Shown: positions 15,290 through 23,191 of the stretch, one piece after another
Layout: every line of letters starts with the position of its first letter
How positions within the stretch are numbered: the first letter of the stretch is position 1
From: JAAYAY01 sp964429355
GTDB lineage: Bacteria > Planctomycetota > Planctomycetia > Pirellulales > Thermoguttaceae
Length of the DNA: 23,547 nt
Direction of reading: 5' to 3'
Assembly: GCA_964429355.1 (NCBI GenBank)
Contig: CAYSCH010000116.1
Location: 1 to 23,547, forward strand
The notes under the pieces: model-generated
What the model was told of the DNA's origin: nothing
The model's database searches: none
What the model saw: only the letters and a program-made list of their open reading frames with translations
Program-made: the position numbers and the translations under genes

Positions 15290-16756
15290 ATGATCATGCG
15301 ACCTCTCCTGGTTCCCACGTTCCTTGTTCTGCTGCTGTTCCGCGGAGGCGTTGCTGCCGAACCGGCTGAAACCAACATCCCCGTGGCAACCGAGCCGACC
15401 AGCGTCCTTCGCCAGTGGGAGAGCATGAAATACGGCATGTTCATCCACTTCGGACTCAGCACTTTCTCGGGGAACGAATTCGGCCGGGTCCCGGCGGAAA
15501 GCAAGCTTTATGCGCCCACCGATCTCGACGTGGATCAGTGGACCCGCACGGCCAGAGAGGCGGGCATGAAGTACGTCGTATTGACCGTCAAGCACCATTA
15601 CGGCCACGCCCTCTGGCCCAGTGCCCACTCCGACTACACCGTGGCCACCAGTTCGAACACGAACGACGTGGTCAAGCTGTTCGTCGAATCTTGCCGCAAG
15701 TACGCTCTGAAGCCCGGCTTCTACTACTCCCTGGGCTGGGATTCCCACCATCAACCCGCGATGAAGCCGGCGGAATACGAGCAGTTCGTCCATAACCAGA
15801 TGACGGAACTTCTGACGGGCTACGGCCCCATCACCGAGTTGTGGTGCGATATTCCCTGGGACCTCGGACCGGACATGACGGGCATGCTCTCGCGCCTCTA
15901 CACACACTGCAAGGAACTGCAACCTGACTGCCTGATCTTGCTCAATCAGGGCTTTGTCGACGGCAGCAACGTGGAGAGGAGGAAGCCCACCTACTTCGGA
16001 AAGCCCGTTGGGGAAGTGCCTGTGCCGATCTGGCCCAAGGATCTCAACAACGGCGAACGCGTTGTACCGGTTCCGGCAGGACACAACCCGCGGATCCTGC
16101 TGCAGGGAACCCGATACTACATTCCCAACGAAGTCTGCGATTCGTTAGGGCAGAAACGCTGGTTCTGGGGAGAGCCTGATGACGTCCGCCCGGCTCGGCA
16201 AATGGTCGAACTCTATCGTCAGAGTGTGGGCCGGGGGGCAAACCTACTGCTCAACGCAGGCCCCGACCGGAGTGGCCGAATTCCCCCGGAAGTTGTGCGC
16301 CGGTTGATGGAAATTGCTGAACTGATCGAGCGTTCGGAACTCGTTCAGGATTCGTTGTTGATCGGATGCAAGGCGACCGCCTCCAACATCTATCACGACG
16401 ACGCGGAACATTGGGGGCCGCAACATGCGATCGACATGGATATCACCCCAGAGGCCGGGACCCGTTGGGCGACGGACGACGTGCAGCGAGCCGCCTGGCT
16501 GGAAGTCGACCTGGGCGGCAGCAAGACCTATGCCCGGGCAACCATCAGCGAATTCCTCGATTCGATCCGGACATTCGAATTGCAGGTACCCGATGGGCAA
16601 GGCGGCTGGAAATCGATCTACACCGGTGAGAGAATTGGGGGCCCGGGAATCGATGTCTGCTTCAAACCCGTCACCTCCGACCGGATTCGCCTGTCCATTA
16701 CCGAAGCGGTTCTTGGGCCGACGATCTGGGATTTTGCACTTTACCCCCCCATGTGA
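15290..16756 (+). CDS. Secreted GH29 alpha-L-fucosidase-like enzyme with C-terminal F5/8-type domain
   Basis: 488 residues from ATG 15290; ATG 15296 is an equal candidate, and the ribosome site (AGCGGA) is weak. The start is placed here because the signal peptide MRPLLVPTFLVLLLFRGGVAA follows directly. GH29 motifs in order: YGMFIHFGLSTFSGNEFG, VVLTVKHHYGHALWPSAHSD, then TELWCDIPWD with Asp187 at the usual nucleophile position, and LLLNAGPDRSGRIPPE at the end of the barrel domain. Family enzymes release alpha-L-fucose from glycans with retention. Residues about 357-488 (ATASNIYHDDAEHWGPQHAI, RWATDD, LEVDLGG) form a discoidin/F5/8-type or CBM32-like domain, probably for glycan binding. The family usually has LWFDG where this protein has LWCDIPW. 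The next gene starts 12 nt after its stop, so both are likely one operon. The acid/base residue is not identified. Confidence 0.92.
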   Translation: MIMRPLLVPTFLVLLLFRGGVAAEPAETNIPVATEPTSVLRQWESMKYGMFIHFGLSTFSGNEFGRVPAESKLYAPTDLDVDQWTRTAREAGMKYVVLTVKHHYGHALWPSAHSDYTVATSSNTNDVVKLFVESCRKYALKPGFYYSLGWDSHHQPAMKPAEYEQFVHNQMTELLTGYGPITELWCDIPWDLGPDMTGMLSRLYTHCKELQPDCLILLNQGFVDGSNVERRKPTYFGKPVGEVPVPIWPKDLNNGERVVPVPAGHNPRILLQGTRYYIPNEVCDSLGQKRWFWGEPDDVRPARQMVELYRQSVGRGANLLLNAGPDRSGRIPPEVVRRLMEIAELIERSELVQDSLLIGCKATASNIYHDDAEHWGPQHAIDMDITPEAGTRWATDDVQRAAWLEVDLGGSKTYARATISEFLDSIRTFELQVPDGQGGWKSIYTGERIGGPGIDVCFKPVTSDRIRLSITEAVLGPTIWDFALYPPM

Positions 16757-16761
16757 AAGGA
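16757..16761 (+). promoter_or_regulatory. Ribosome binding site for the GTG start of the DUF2961 gene
   Basis: AAGGA directly follows the GH29 stop codon and lies 7 nt before GTG 16769. It supports the GTG start and translational linkage of the two genes. Confidence 0.7.
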
Positions 16762-16768
16762 TAATCCG

Positions 16769-18349
16769 GTGAGACGACTCCATCTGTTGTGTGTTCTCGC
16801 GATGTTGTCTGCGTCCATTGCCAGAGCGGGCGACCTCGACGACCTGGCCAAGCCCCACGACGGTCGGAGCATGCGGTCCACTTCGACCGCGGTGGACGAA
16901 AACGGCAACTACATCCCCAGCAACAGCGACAATTCCCGGGTGGCCTCCGGTGCAACGAAGATCGTGCTCGACGCCCAGGGCCCGGGAGTGATCACCCATA
17001 TCTGGTTCACGTTCCTCGCTCCCGAGCCCCATCCGTGGGCGAAGGAGGGATCGGCCAACCATCAGGAGATCCTGCTCCGGGTCTACTACGACGGAAACGA
17101 GCGTCCCGGGGTCGAAGCACCGCTCGGAGATTTCTTTGCCAACTCGTTTGGCAAGCGGAGCGAGGTGATCAGCGTGCCTGTGGTCGTCGAAGACGCCGAC
17201 TCCTACAACTGCTTCTGGCGGATGCCGTTTCGCAAGTCGGCCCGCATCGAGGTGATCAACCAGAGCGAGAAGCAACTGAATCTTCTCTACTACAACATCG
17301 ACTGGATCAAACTCGATTCGCTCCCCGAAGACACGCCCTACTTCTACGCCCAATACCGCCAGGAATACCCGGTGAAACAAGGTGAGGATTATGTGATTCT
17401 CGACACGAAGGGAAAGGGGCATTACGTCGGTACGGTGTTGTCGGTCCGCACGCGCAGCCCCTCCTGGTTCGGCGAGGGGGATGAAAAGGTCTACATCGAC
17501 GGCGAGGAGAAGCCTTCCCTCTGGGGCACCGGCACGGAAGACTACTTTCTCTCGGCCTGGGGACTGCAGACGACCAGCACCCCGTACTTCGGCACCCCGT
17601 ACTTCGATCAATGGGGGATCGTGGGCGGCCATACGAGCGCTTATCGCTGGCACATCCACGACCCGATCGTGTTCAACGAGTCGATCCGGTTCACGATCGA
17701 ACACTGGGGCTGGATCTCGTCCGACGAGAATGCCGAAGGCAAGACCCACAGTTGGAACGAGCGGCAGGACGATTTTTCGAGCGTGGCCTTCTGGTACCAG
17801 ACGGGCCAGCCGACCTTCACGGCCCGTGCGCCCGACGCCAAGGAGCGGGCGCTTCCAAACCTCGACCTGACCTTCCCGGCGGCTCCGTACGCCGGCGAGG
17901 AGCATCATGGCCCTGGCGAAGCCCGGGTACAGACGAACCTCGGCTTCTTCCCCGAAGGGCAACTCTTGTATCGGGCCGAGCAAGCCGAAGGGGCGTGGGT
18001 GGAGATTCCCTTCACAGTCAAGGAGAAGGAACCACGTCGGCTCCTGGTCCGGGGAACCCGGGCCGAGGACTACGGCCGTTACCAGGCCTATCTGAACGGC
18101 GTCAAGATCGGAGCTCCGCTGGATCTGTATCATGAAGAAGTCTCCGACTGGGAGTGGCACCTGTTGGACTTCTGGCCCGATCCGGGAGACTACACGCTCC
18201 GCCTGGAGTGTGTCGGCAAGAACCCGAAATCGACCGGCTACCTCCTCGGGATCGAGTCGGTCCGGCTGCGCGAGCGTCGCCCCCGAGTGATGGAGTGGGC
18301 GCAGGACAAAGCCAAGGACTGGCGGCAAGAGCCGACCCTGTACGAATGA
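16769..18349 (+). CDS. Secreted DUF2961 (GH172-like) glycan hydrolase candidate
   Basis: 526 residues with a GTG start. Residues 1-21 (RRLHLLCVLAMLSASIARAG) are a signal peptide. The DUF2961 domain covers about 25-370: RSTSTAVDENGNYIPSNSDN, GPGVITHIWFTF, VYYDGNERPGVEAPLGDFF, MPFRKSARIEVINQS and the highly conserved GTGTEDYF with Glu257. After it come SAYRWHIHDPI and RFTIEHWG. A C-terminal beta-sandwich (about 400-520) carries EIPFTV, YLNGVKIG and LDFWPDPGDYTLRLE. DUF2961 contains the GH172 family, known from alpha-D-fructofuranosidase / difructose-anhydride and D-arabinofuranosidase activities; Glu257 is a candidate catalytic residue, and I cannot place the second one. It follows the GH29 gene by 12 nt in a probable operon. 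Substrate unknown; a paralog starts at 727 on the minus strand. Confidence 0.88.
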   Translation: MRRLHLLCVLAMLSASIARAGDLDDLAKPHDGRSMRSTSTAVDENGNYIPSNSDNSRVASGATKIVLDAQGPGVITHIWFTFLAPEPHPWAKEGSANHQEILLRVYYDGNERPGVEAPLGDFFANSFGKRSEVISVPVVVEDADSYNCFWRMPFRKSARIEVINQSEKQLNLLYYNIDWIKLDSLPEDTPYFYAQYRQEYPVKQGEDYVILDTKGKGHYVGTVLSVRTRSPSWFGEGDEKVYIDGEEKPSLWGTGTEDYFLSAWGLQTTSTPYFGTPYFDQWGIVGGHTSAYRWHIHDPIVFNESIRFTIEHWGWISSDENAEGKTHSWNERQDDFSSVAFWYQTGQPTFTARAPDAKERALPNLDLTFPAAPYAGEEHHGPGEARVQTNLGFFPEGQLLYRAEQAEGAWVEIPFTVKEKEPRRLLVRGTRAEDYGRYQAYLNGVKIGAPLDLYHEEVSDWEWHLLDFWPDPGDYTLRLECVGKNPKSTGYLLGIESVRLRERRPRVMEWAQDKAKDWRQEPTLYE

Positions 18350-18760
18350 GGATGGCGAACTTGGGCTAACCTCAAAGATCGTGAAGTTGTTCACAAAGAT
18401 CCGCGACTTGCCGGGCATAGGCCACTCGAGCCGAGCGGTAGCTCGCTTTGGCTCACCGGCCCTGCAGAACAGGACTGCATCCTCTCCAGGCATGCCGGAA
18501 ACGCTTTCCACCAGACAGGTTACAGACCTTATAGACCTGTCCGATGGTCGGCGATTTTTCCCCTTCTCCCCCCGTTGATTCCGGCAAGTCAGGCGGACTT
18601 TTCCGGCGGATCCGAATCTGCCAGAAGTAGCGGTATTCCCACGCGCACGCATTCTTTGGAGGATTCTGGTAGTCCCGACGATATCGATTGCAGCGGTAGT
18701 GCCCGCCTTACGGGCGCGCTCCAGGGGACGGCTCACTTGCTGAGTTGGGAGTACGGATCG
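18350..18760. other. Intergenic region between the hydrolase operon and the porin gene
   Basis: About 410 nt without a supported gene. At 18428-18454 a hairpin can form: GAGCC and GAGC pair with GCTC and GGCTC around a GGTA loop, with a five-base bulge. A second inverted repeat, GACAGGT/ACCTGTC (18514-18520 and 18535-18541), has a 14-nt loop. Either could end the operon transcript or serve as an operator; neither has a U-run. A 13-mer (18464-18476) also occurs at 14324-14336. Confidence 0.45.
18747..18751 (+). promoter_or_regulatory. Ribosome binding site setting the porin start
   Basis: GGGAG lies 9 nt before ATG 18761, which is followed by a signal peptide. The open frame extends upstream to 18575 but has no ribosome site there, so 18761 is preferred. 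Confidence 0.65.
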
Positions 18761-20197
18761 ATGGAAAGACGACGGATCGCAATCGTTGCCTTGGCGTTGG
18801 TTTGCATGATAGCTCCGGCCACCATCGCAGACGACGAGATGACTCAGGCCCGAATCCACCAACTGGAATCGGAAACTGCGGAGCTTCGGCACCAACTCGA
18901 CGAACTCCGCACCTCGGTCGGCAATGGGCCGCAGGCTTTCCCCGTAAGCTATGGGCGGGCCGCCCTTCCCGGCGAGGAGGCGGCTGCCATCATCGAGAGT
19001 CTTCGGCCCGAGATTGCCACCGAGGCAAAGAAAGCAGCCTGGACCAAGGGCGAGTTCAAGATTGTGCCCTACGGATTCCTTTGGGCCAGCATGATCTCTC
19101 AAACAGAGCGGACAACACCCGGGTCCTATACCTTGTGGGTTCCCTCGTCCGACGACCAGGGTGAAAGTGCCTTCATCCTCGACGCCCGGCGGACGCGGCT
19201 GGGCCTGAACATTGAGGGTCCAACAGTTCCTTACTTTCAATGCGCAACCAGCAGCGGAACGGTCGAGATCGATTTCCAGAGTCCGGTCACCAACGACTTC
19301 GAAAACCGAGCCACCGTCCAGCTCCGTCATGCCTTCTGGGAGGTGAAAGACGACAGCTTCCGCTTCCTGGTCGGCCAGAACTGGGACATCGTCTCCCCCC
19401 TTTATCCAAGCACCCTCAGCTACTCAGTCGGCTGGGACGGTGGCAACATCGGCTATCGCCGACCGCTCGTCCGATTCGACCGCTACTATTATCCCACCGA
19501 CACGCTCAAGCTGACGGGCGAAATCGGCCTGGCGGCCGACGTCGTGACCGACCTTGGGACCGTGACTGGCGTGCGGCGCGAGACAAGCGACTGGCCCGTC
19601 CTCGAAGGACGAATCGCCGCCACGCTCGGGCCCCGCGGCGAAGATGGCCGTAACACGACGATCGGCTTCTCGGGACATGTCGGAGAACAGGGTTTCGACT
19701 TCTTCGATACGATCCCGGCTGACCTCAATCCGCTTGGCTTGCCTGCCGAAGATGACGTTCGCCTTCTGACGTGGTCGATGAACGTCGATCTTCTGGTTCC
19801 CCTTTCCCGTCGGCTGACCTTCAAAGGTGAATACTTCAACGGGGCGAACCTGGGGACCTTCCTGGGAGGCGTTGGGCAGGGAGTCTGCCCCTGCCTGCGG
19901 CAGTCCATTCGAGCCAACGGCGGTTGGGCGGAACTGGGGTATGACCTCACATCTCGTTGGCATACCTATGCAGGATTCGGCATCGACGATCCCAATGTGG
20001 AGGCCGACGCCTTGCTTGGCCGCAAATACAATCAGTTCATCTTTACCAACATGACCTACGACCTCACCAAGAGACTCAATATGGGTTTGGAGATCACGTT
20101 CTGGAAAACGCTTTACTATGAAGCGCGAGCAGGCCGGACTACTCCCGATCCGGGCGAATCGGCCGTATTCGAGTTCGTTGCGAAATACGGTTTTTAA
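18761..20197 (+). CDS. DcaP-like outer-membrane porin
   Basis: 478 residues. Residues 1-24 (MERRRIAIVALALVCMIAPA...) are a signal peptide, followed by a short coiled coil (about 27-55, RIHQLESETAELRHQLDELR). The remainder is a beta-barrel-like sequence with alternating strands: FKIVPYGFLWASMI, ARRTRLGLNIEG, ATVQLRHAFWEVKDDSFRFL, GQNWDIVSPL, TIGFSGHVGE, LTFKGEYFNGANL, TYAGFGIDDPN. It ends in the aromatic residue F (VAKYGF), the usual outer-membrane C-terminal signature. N-terminal coiled coil plus barrel matches the DcaP/planctomycete porin families, which pass small organic solutes. It could take up the sugars released by the neighbouring hydrolases; that is inferred from position only. A CPC motif lies in a loop near residue 380. 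Confidence 0.75.
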   Translation: MERRRIAIVALALVCMIAPATIADDEMTQARIHQLESETAELRHQLDELRTSVGNGPQAFPVSYGRAALPGEEAAAIIESLRPEIATEAKKAAWTKGEFKIVPYGFLWASMISQTERTTPGSYTLWVPSSDDQGESAFILDARRTRLGLNIEGPTVPYFQCATSSGTVEIDFQSPVTNDFENRATVQLRHAFWEVKDDSFRFLVGQNWDIVSPLYPSTLSYSVGWDGGNIGYRRPLVRFDRYYYPTDTLKLTGEIGLAADVVTDLGTVTGVRRETSDWPVLEGRIAATLGPRGEDGRNTTIGFSGHVGEQGFDFFDTIPADLNPLGLPAEDDVRLLTWSMNVDLLVPLSRRLTFKGEYFNGANLGTFLGGVGQGVCPCLRQSIRANGGWAELGYDLTSRWHTYAGFGIDDPNVEADALLGRKYNQFIFTNMTYDLTKRLNMGLEITFWKTLYYEARAGRTTPDPGESAVFEFVAKYGF

Positions 20198-20330
20198 TGG
20201 TGAGCTGCATAAGTTGTATCCAGCCGCCGTACAGGAAACAAACGACACGCCTTGTAACATCGTTGGGGCGAGCTATTCCGGGGCATAAGATAGAAACGCA
20301 ACGCTTGGACTGGAGTACTGGAATGAAGCA

Positions 20331-20558
20331 TTACTGGAACCTCGTACTGACTCGCCTGATCACGGCCGTTCGCATCGTCTCGCAACCTCCCGTCAGTCCG
20401 ACTCGGGGTATTCCCGTACCGGTTGAGGTCCGGCCCTGCCCTTGTCGGCCATTCCGCGAACCATCCCGCGAGTATGCCAGAATCCGCCCCCCTTCAACGC
20501 CGCAATTCTGAACGTTGCGGGACGCGGCCGCGAGGACATTGCGGTCGTTCTCGTCCAT
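20331..20558 (-). CDS. Doubtful small ORF or gene relic of unknown function
   Basis: 75 residues on the minus strand from ATG 20558, beginning MDENDRNVLAAASRNVQNC and ending VIRRVSTRFQ. A GAGGAG stretch lies 6 nt upstream. The same frame stays open further upstream and reads RPSAVIPGGIFTERQAEEYL before a stop near 20640, so the GAGGAG could equally be coding. The first third has normal GC-rich third positions; the Arg/Gly/Thr-rich rest looks less protein-like. I do not recognise the family. It may be a decayed gene or chance. Confidence 0.2.
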   Translation of the reverse strand: MDENDRNVLAAASRNVQNCGVEGGRILAYSRDGSRNGRQGQGRTSTGTGIPRVGLTGGCETMRTAVIRRVSTRFQ

Positions 20559-20802
20559 CAAATACTCCTCGGCCTGCCGCTCGGTGAAGATCCCACCCGG
20601 TATGACGGCACTGGGTCGAATCTCGTCCGCCCGAACTCACGAGCCAGTCGGAACGTTTACCCCCGGGACGCGGGCCTTGCTAAGGGAGTCGGTCGCCCGT
20701 TTATCGAAGCGCTGGCACCGAATCGATGACAGGCTCTCGAAATCTCGCTAGAATGCGGAGCATCGTCGCCAGTCATTTCGCGAGCCCAAATCAGCGCCCC
20801 CC

Positions 20803-20807
20803 GGAGG
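20803..20807 (+). promoter_or_regulatory. Ribosome binding site for the transglutaminase-domain gene
   Basis: GGAGG lies 8 nt before ATG 20816, directly ahead of a signal peptide. It excludes the longer open frame that starts at 20726. Confidence 0.75.
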
Positions 20808-20815
20808 CACATCCG

Positions 20816-23191
20816 ATGCGCATTGCCCTCATGCTCTTCCTTTGGTCTGTCGCCCTCGCAGAGGTAGTGGCCGCCGAACCGAAACCGATCGTCGGCCAAA
20901 CCGAAGAGGTCTATACCCTTGCCGAGGAGAACAAGGACATCCGGGGTCTGGCAATCGACGACGCATCGGCCGGGGCGCCCCGCCTCCTGACGCTTGATCG
21001 ATCCGGGCGGGTGTTCATCTACCAGATCACGCCGCGTGCTGAGGGGCGGGACAAGCGGGCTCAACCGGCCGCACTCCAGGCAATCGAGACTCTCGATCTC
21101 AACGCCGAGTCGGCCAACTTGAAGCTCACCGACCCCCAGGGGCTCGCATTGGCAATGGAGGACGGCAGGCAGATCTTCTACTTCGTCGACCTGGTGGCGA
21201 CCAACGGCGCCGTGCATTCGCGGCTCGTCCGATACAAGGTGGGCACAAACGACATCGTTTCCATCGATCTCTCCCTGTCCATGTACTCGATCGGCGACCG
21301 CGGAGTCTTCGATGTAGCCTGCGATCGCGGCGAGGTCTTACTCGCATTCGACAGCAGTGGCTACCCGGTGCCCGATCTCCGTGTTCAGCGCGGGCTGGCC
21401 CGTTACCGGTGGAGCCGTCAGGCAAACGACCTGGAATTCGTCAAGCACATGCCCGACGCGGGCACGGAACCGTCGCGAGGCATCACCACCATGGAGCTTG
21501 ACGGTGCGAGCTATCTCTGGGCGACCATCGGTAACGAACAGATCTATTGTGCCGACGGACCGACCGGCCGTGGACTGTTCTTCTTCAATCGCCCGCGGTC
21601 TGACGAGAAGGAATCCACCTGCAGCGGGCTCAGCTATGGAGCCGGTGCTCTCTGGGTCGCGGAGAATGTGCCGGGCTCCGATCGCGTGCACCGGGTCAAC
21701 GTGACTGAGAACCTCGACGCCTGGTACGAAGGACCGCGTGTGATGCGCCGCCTGCGAATGACGATTCGTTCTGAACCGGAAGGGGATGTGGAACGCGCCG
21801 GGGCGGTCTACCACTACTACTCCCGGCCCTACCCGTACGAACAGTTTCACAATCAGGGTGTGTGGCCGGAAACGGAATCATTCGTCGATTCTTCCAATGC
21901 CTCCAACGCGACACTCAAGAGCTTCACCTACGACCCGGCCGACGACCCGGCCAGCCGCCAGACGATGTGGGTGGCCGAGTACCCCGATGGACCGGCCCGG
22001 AACTATTCCTCCCAGTACGAGATCGATCTGTGGACGAATCCCTACAAAAAGTTCGTTTATCCCCATCGCGTCGATCTTGACCGTAGTGCGATTGAGGGCA
22101 CCAACTACCTGGCCGATGATCCGGAACTCTACAACCTGAGCGACACCAAGACCTACGTGGCGTTCATCGAGCGGGTCAAGGCCCACATCAAGAGGAAGTA
22201 CGACGTGGAGGCCGACATGAAGAATCCCTACTGGGCGGCCCGGAATGTCGTCGAGTACATTCAGGACAACTACTATTACCCGATTCCTCCCAAACGCCGG
22301 CCCGCCGCTGTCGACTATGGCCGGAAGCACTACGACGCCAACCCGGCCAATCTGAAGATTGAACTCTCCGACCATCCCTACGACAAGAACCAGATCATCG
22401 CCTGCTCGGGCACGAGCGTGATGGTCGCCGGGGCGATGCGGCATCTGGGCTTTCCCGCCCGTTGGCTCGGCACCGGCACTCAGATGGGCCCGGACACCTG
22501 GGATACGAACAAGAACGGCCTCCTGGATGCGGACGAATCGGCGCCCAGCACCAACGGCCACCGTTACTCTCAGGTCTGGCTCGGCAGCCACTATGGCTGG
22601 ATCTGTTTCGACGCGACCCCCTCGCGGCCCGACCACAGCGACTTCGATCCGCCGCCTCCGCTCCAGTCTCAGTGGCGTTACATGACCCGGGCGGCCTCCG
22701 GACACCGCGTCGACAACCGCGTGGTCTACAACGTGGGGTCGGCGTTGTTCCGGCCGCTGTATCGCGATTTCGAATACGACCCGCAACTGGCCATCGACAA
22801 CAATTGCGGCGGCGACCAGCGCTACAACCTTCAGGGGCGATTCGAGAAGCCCGAACTGTGGAAACTCGCCAGAAATCACATCACGCTGACGAATCTCTGC
22901 TTCGTGACCAGCGTCAAGCTTTCTGGTCCGAAGCAGGCCACTCAAGTCACCTGGGAACTCGAAGGGGCATGGGACCGCTGCCCTGATGCGACCCTGTCGA
23001 TCTTCCTGCAGCAGCTCAACGACGCCGGTCTGCCCCAGGATCTCGCCCGGCTGGCCCACGGCATTGCTCATAGCGCCAAGACCGCCACGCTCGATCTTTC
23101 CGGGTATCACGGAAAGCAGCTTCGGATCCTGCTGCGCAAAGACGGCGATCCGGAGACAGGCGGAATCTCACCTCTCTTCGCACAGGAATAA
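20816..23191 (+). CDS. Secreted protein with propeller-like N-terminus and transglutaminase-like domain
   Basis: 791 residues. A signal peptide (MRIALMLFLWSVALAEVVAA) precedes a long region (about 30-330) of strand-turn repeats such as RGLAIDDASAGAPRLLTLDR, FDVACDRGEVLLAFDSS, ITTMELDGASYLWATIGNE and CSGLSYGAGALWVAENVPG, which look like NHL/WD-type propeller blades. Residues about 450-620 contain the transglutaminase-like core: KNPYWAARNVVEYIQDNYYY, then Cys530 in IACSGTSVMVAGAMRHLGFP, His582 in NGHRYSQVW and Asp599 in WICFDATPS, the complete triad in usual order. The C-terminal part (about 620-791) has a beta-rich domain including VTWELEGAWD. Such enzymes act as thiol hydrolases or crosslinkers on proteins; the real substrate is not predictable. 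It is preceded by the porin gene 618 nt away, so it probably has its own promoter. Confidence 0.8.
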   Translation: MRIALMLFLWSVALAEVVAAEPKPIVGQTEEVYTLAEENKDIRGLAIDDASAGAPRLLTLDRSGRVFIYQITPRAEGRDKRAQPAALQAIETLDLNAESANLKLTDPQGLALAMEDGRQIFYFVDLVATNGAVHSRLVRYKVGTNDIVSIDLSLSMYSIGDRGVFDVACDRGEVLLAFDSSGYPVPDLRVQRGLARYRWSRQANDLEFVKHMPDAGTEPSRGITTMELDGASYLWATIGNEQIYCADGPTGRGLFFFNRPRSDEKESTCSGLSYGAGALWVAENVPGSDRVHRVNVTENLDAWYEGPRVMRRLRMTIRSEPEGDVERAGAVYHYYSRPYPYEQFHNQGVWPETESFVDSSNASNATLKSFTYDPADDPASRQTMWVAEYPDGPARNYSSQYEIDLWTNPYKKFVYPHRVDLDRSAIEGTNYLADDPELYNLSDTKTYVAFIERVKAHIKRKYDVEADMKNPYWAARNVVEYIQDNYYYPIPPKRRPAAVDYGRKHYDANPANLKIELSDHPYDKNQIIACSGTSVMVAGAMRHLGFPARWLGTGTQMGPDTWDTNKNGLLDADESAPSTNGHRYSQVWLGSHYGWICFDATPSRPDHSDFDPPPPLQSQWRYMTRAASGHRVDNRVVYNVGSALFRPLYRDFEYDPQLAIDNNCGGDQRYNLQGRFEKPELWKLARNHITLTNLCFVTSVKLSGPKQATQVTWELEGAWDRCPDATLSIFLQQLNDAGLPQDLARLAHGIAHSAKTATLDLSGYHGKQLRILLRKDGDPETGGISPLFAQE

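Larger units (their letters stand above)
20198..20815. other. Intergenic region before the transglutaminase gene, possibly holding a relic
   Basis: About 618 nt between two rightward genes. The right end carries the GGAGG site of the transglutaminase gene (20803-20807). The middle holds a possible minus-strand ORF listed separately. No RNA gene or intact mobile element is recognisable. Confidence 0.5.

Noticed and set aside
16244..19330. A 1028-codon open frame on the minus strand opposite the hydrolase operon and the porin
   Set aside because: It overlaps three well-supported plus-strand genes in antisense, has no ribosome site or recognisable domain, and is the expected result of strong GC bias at third positions.
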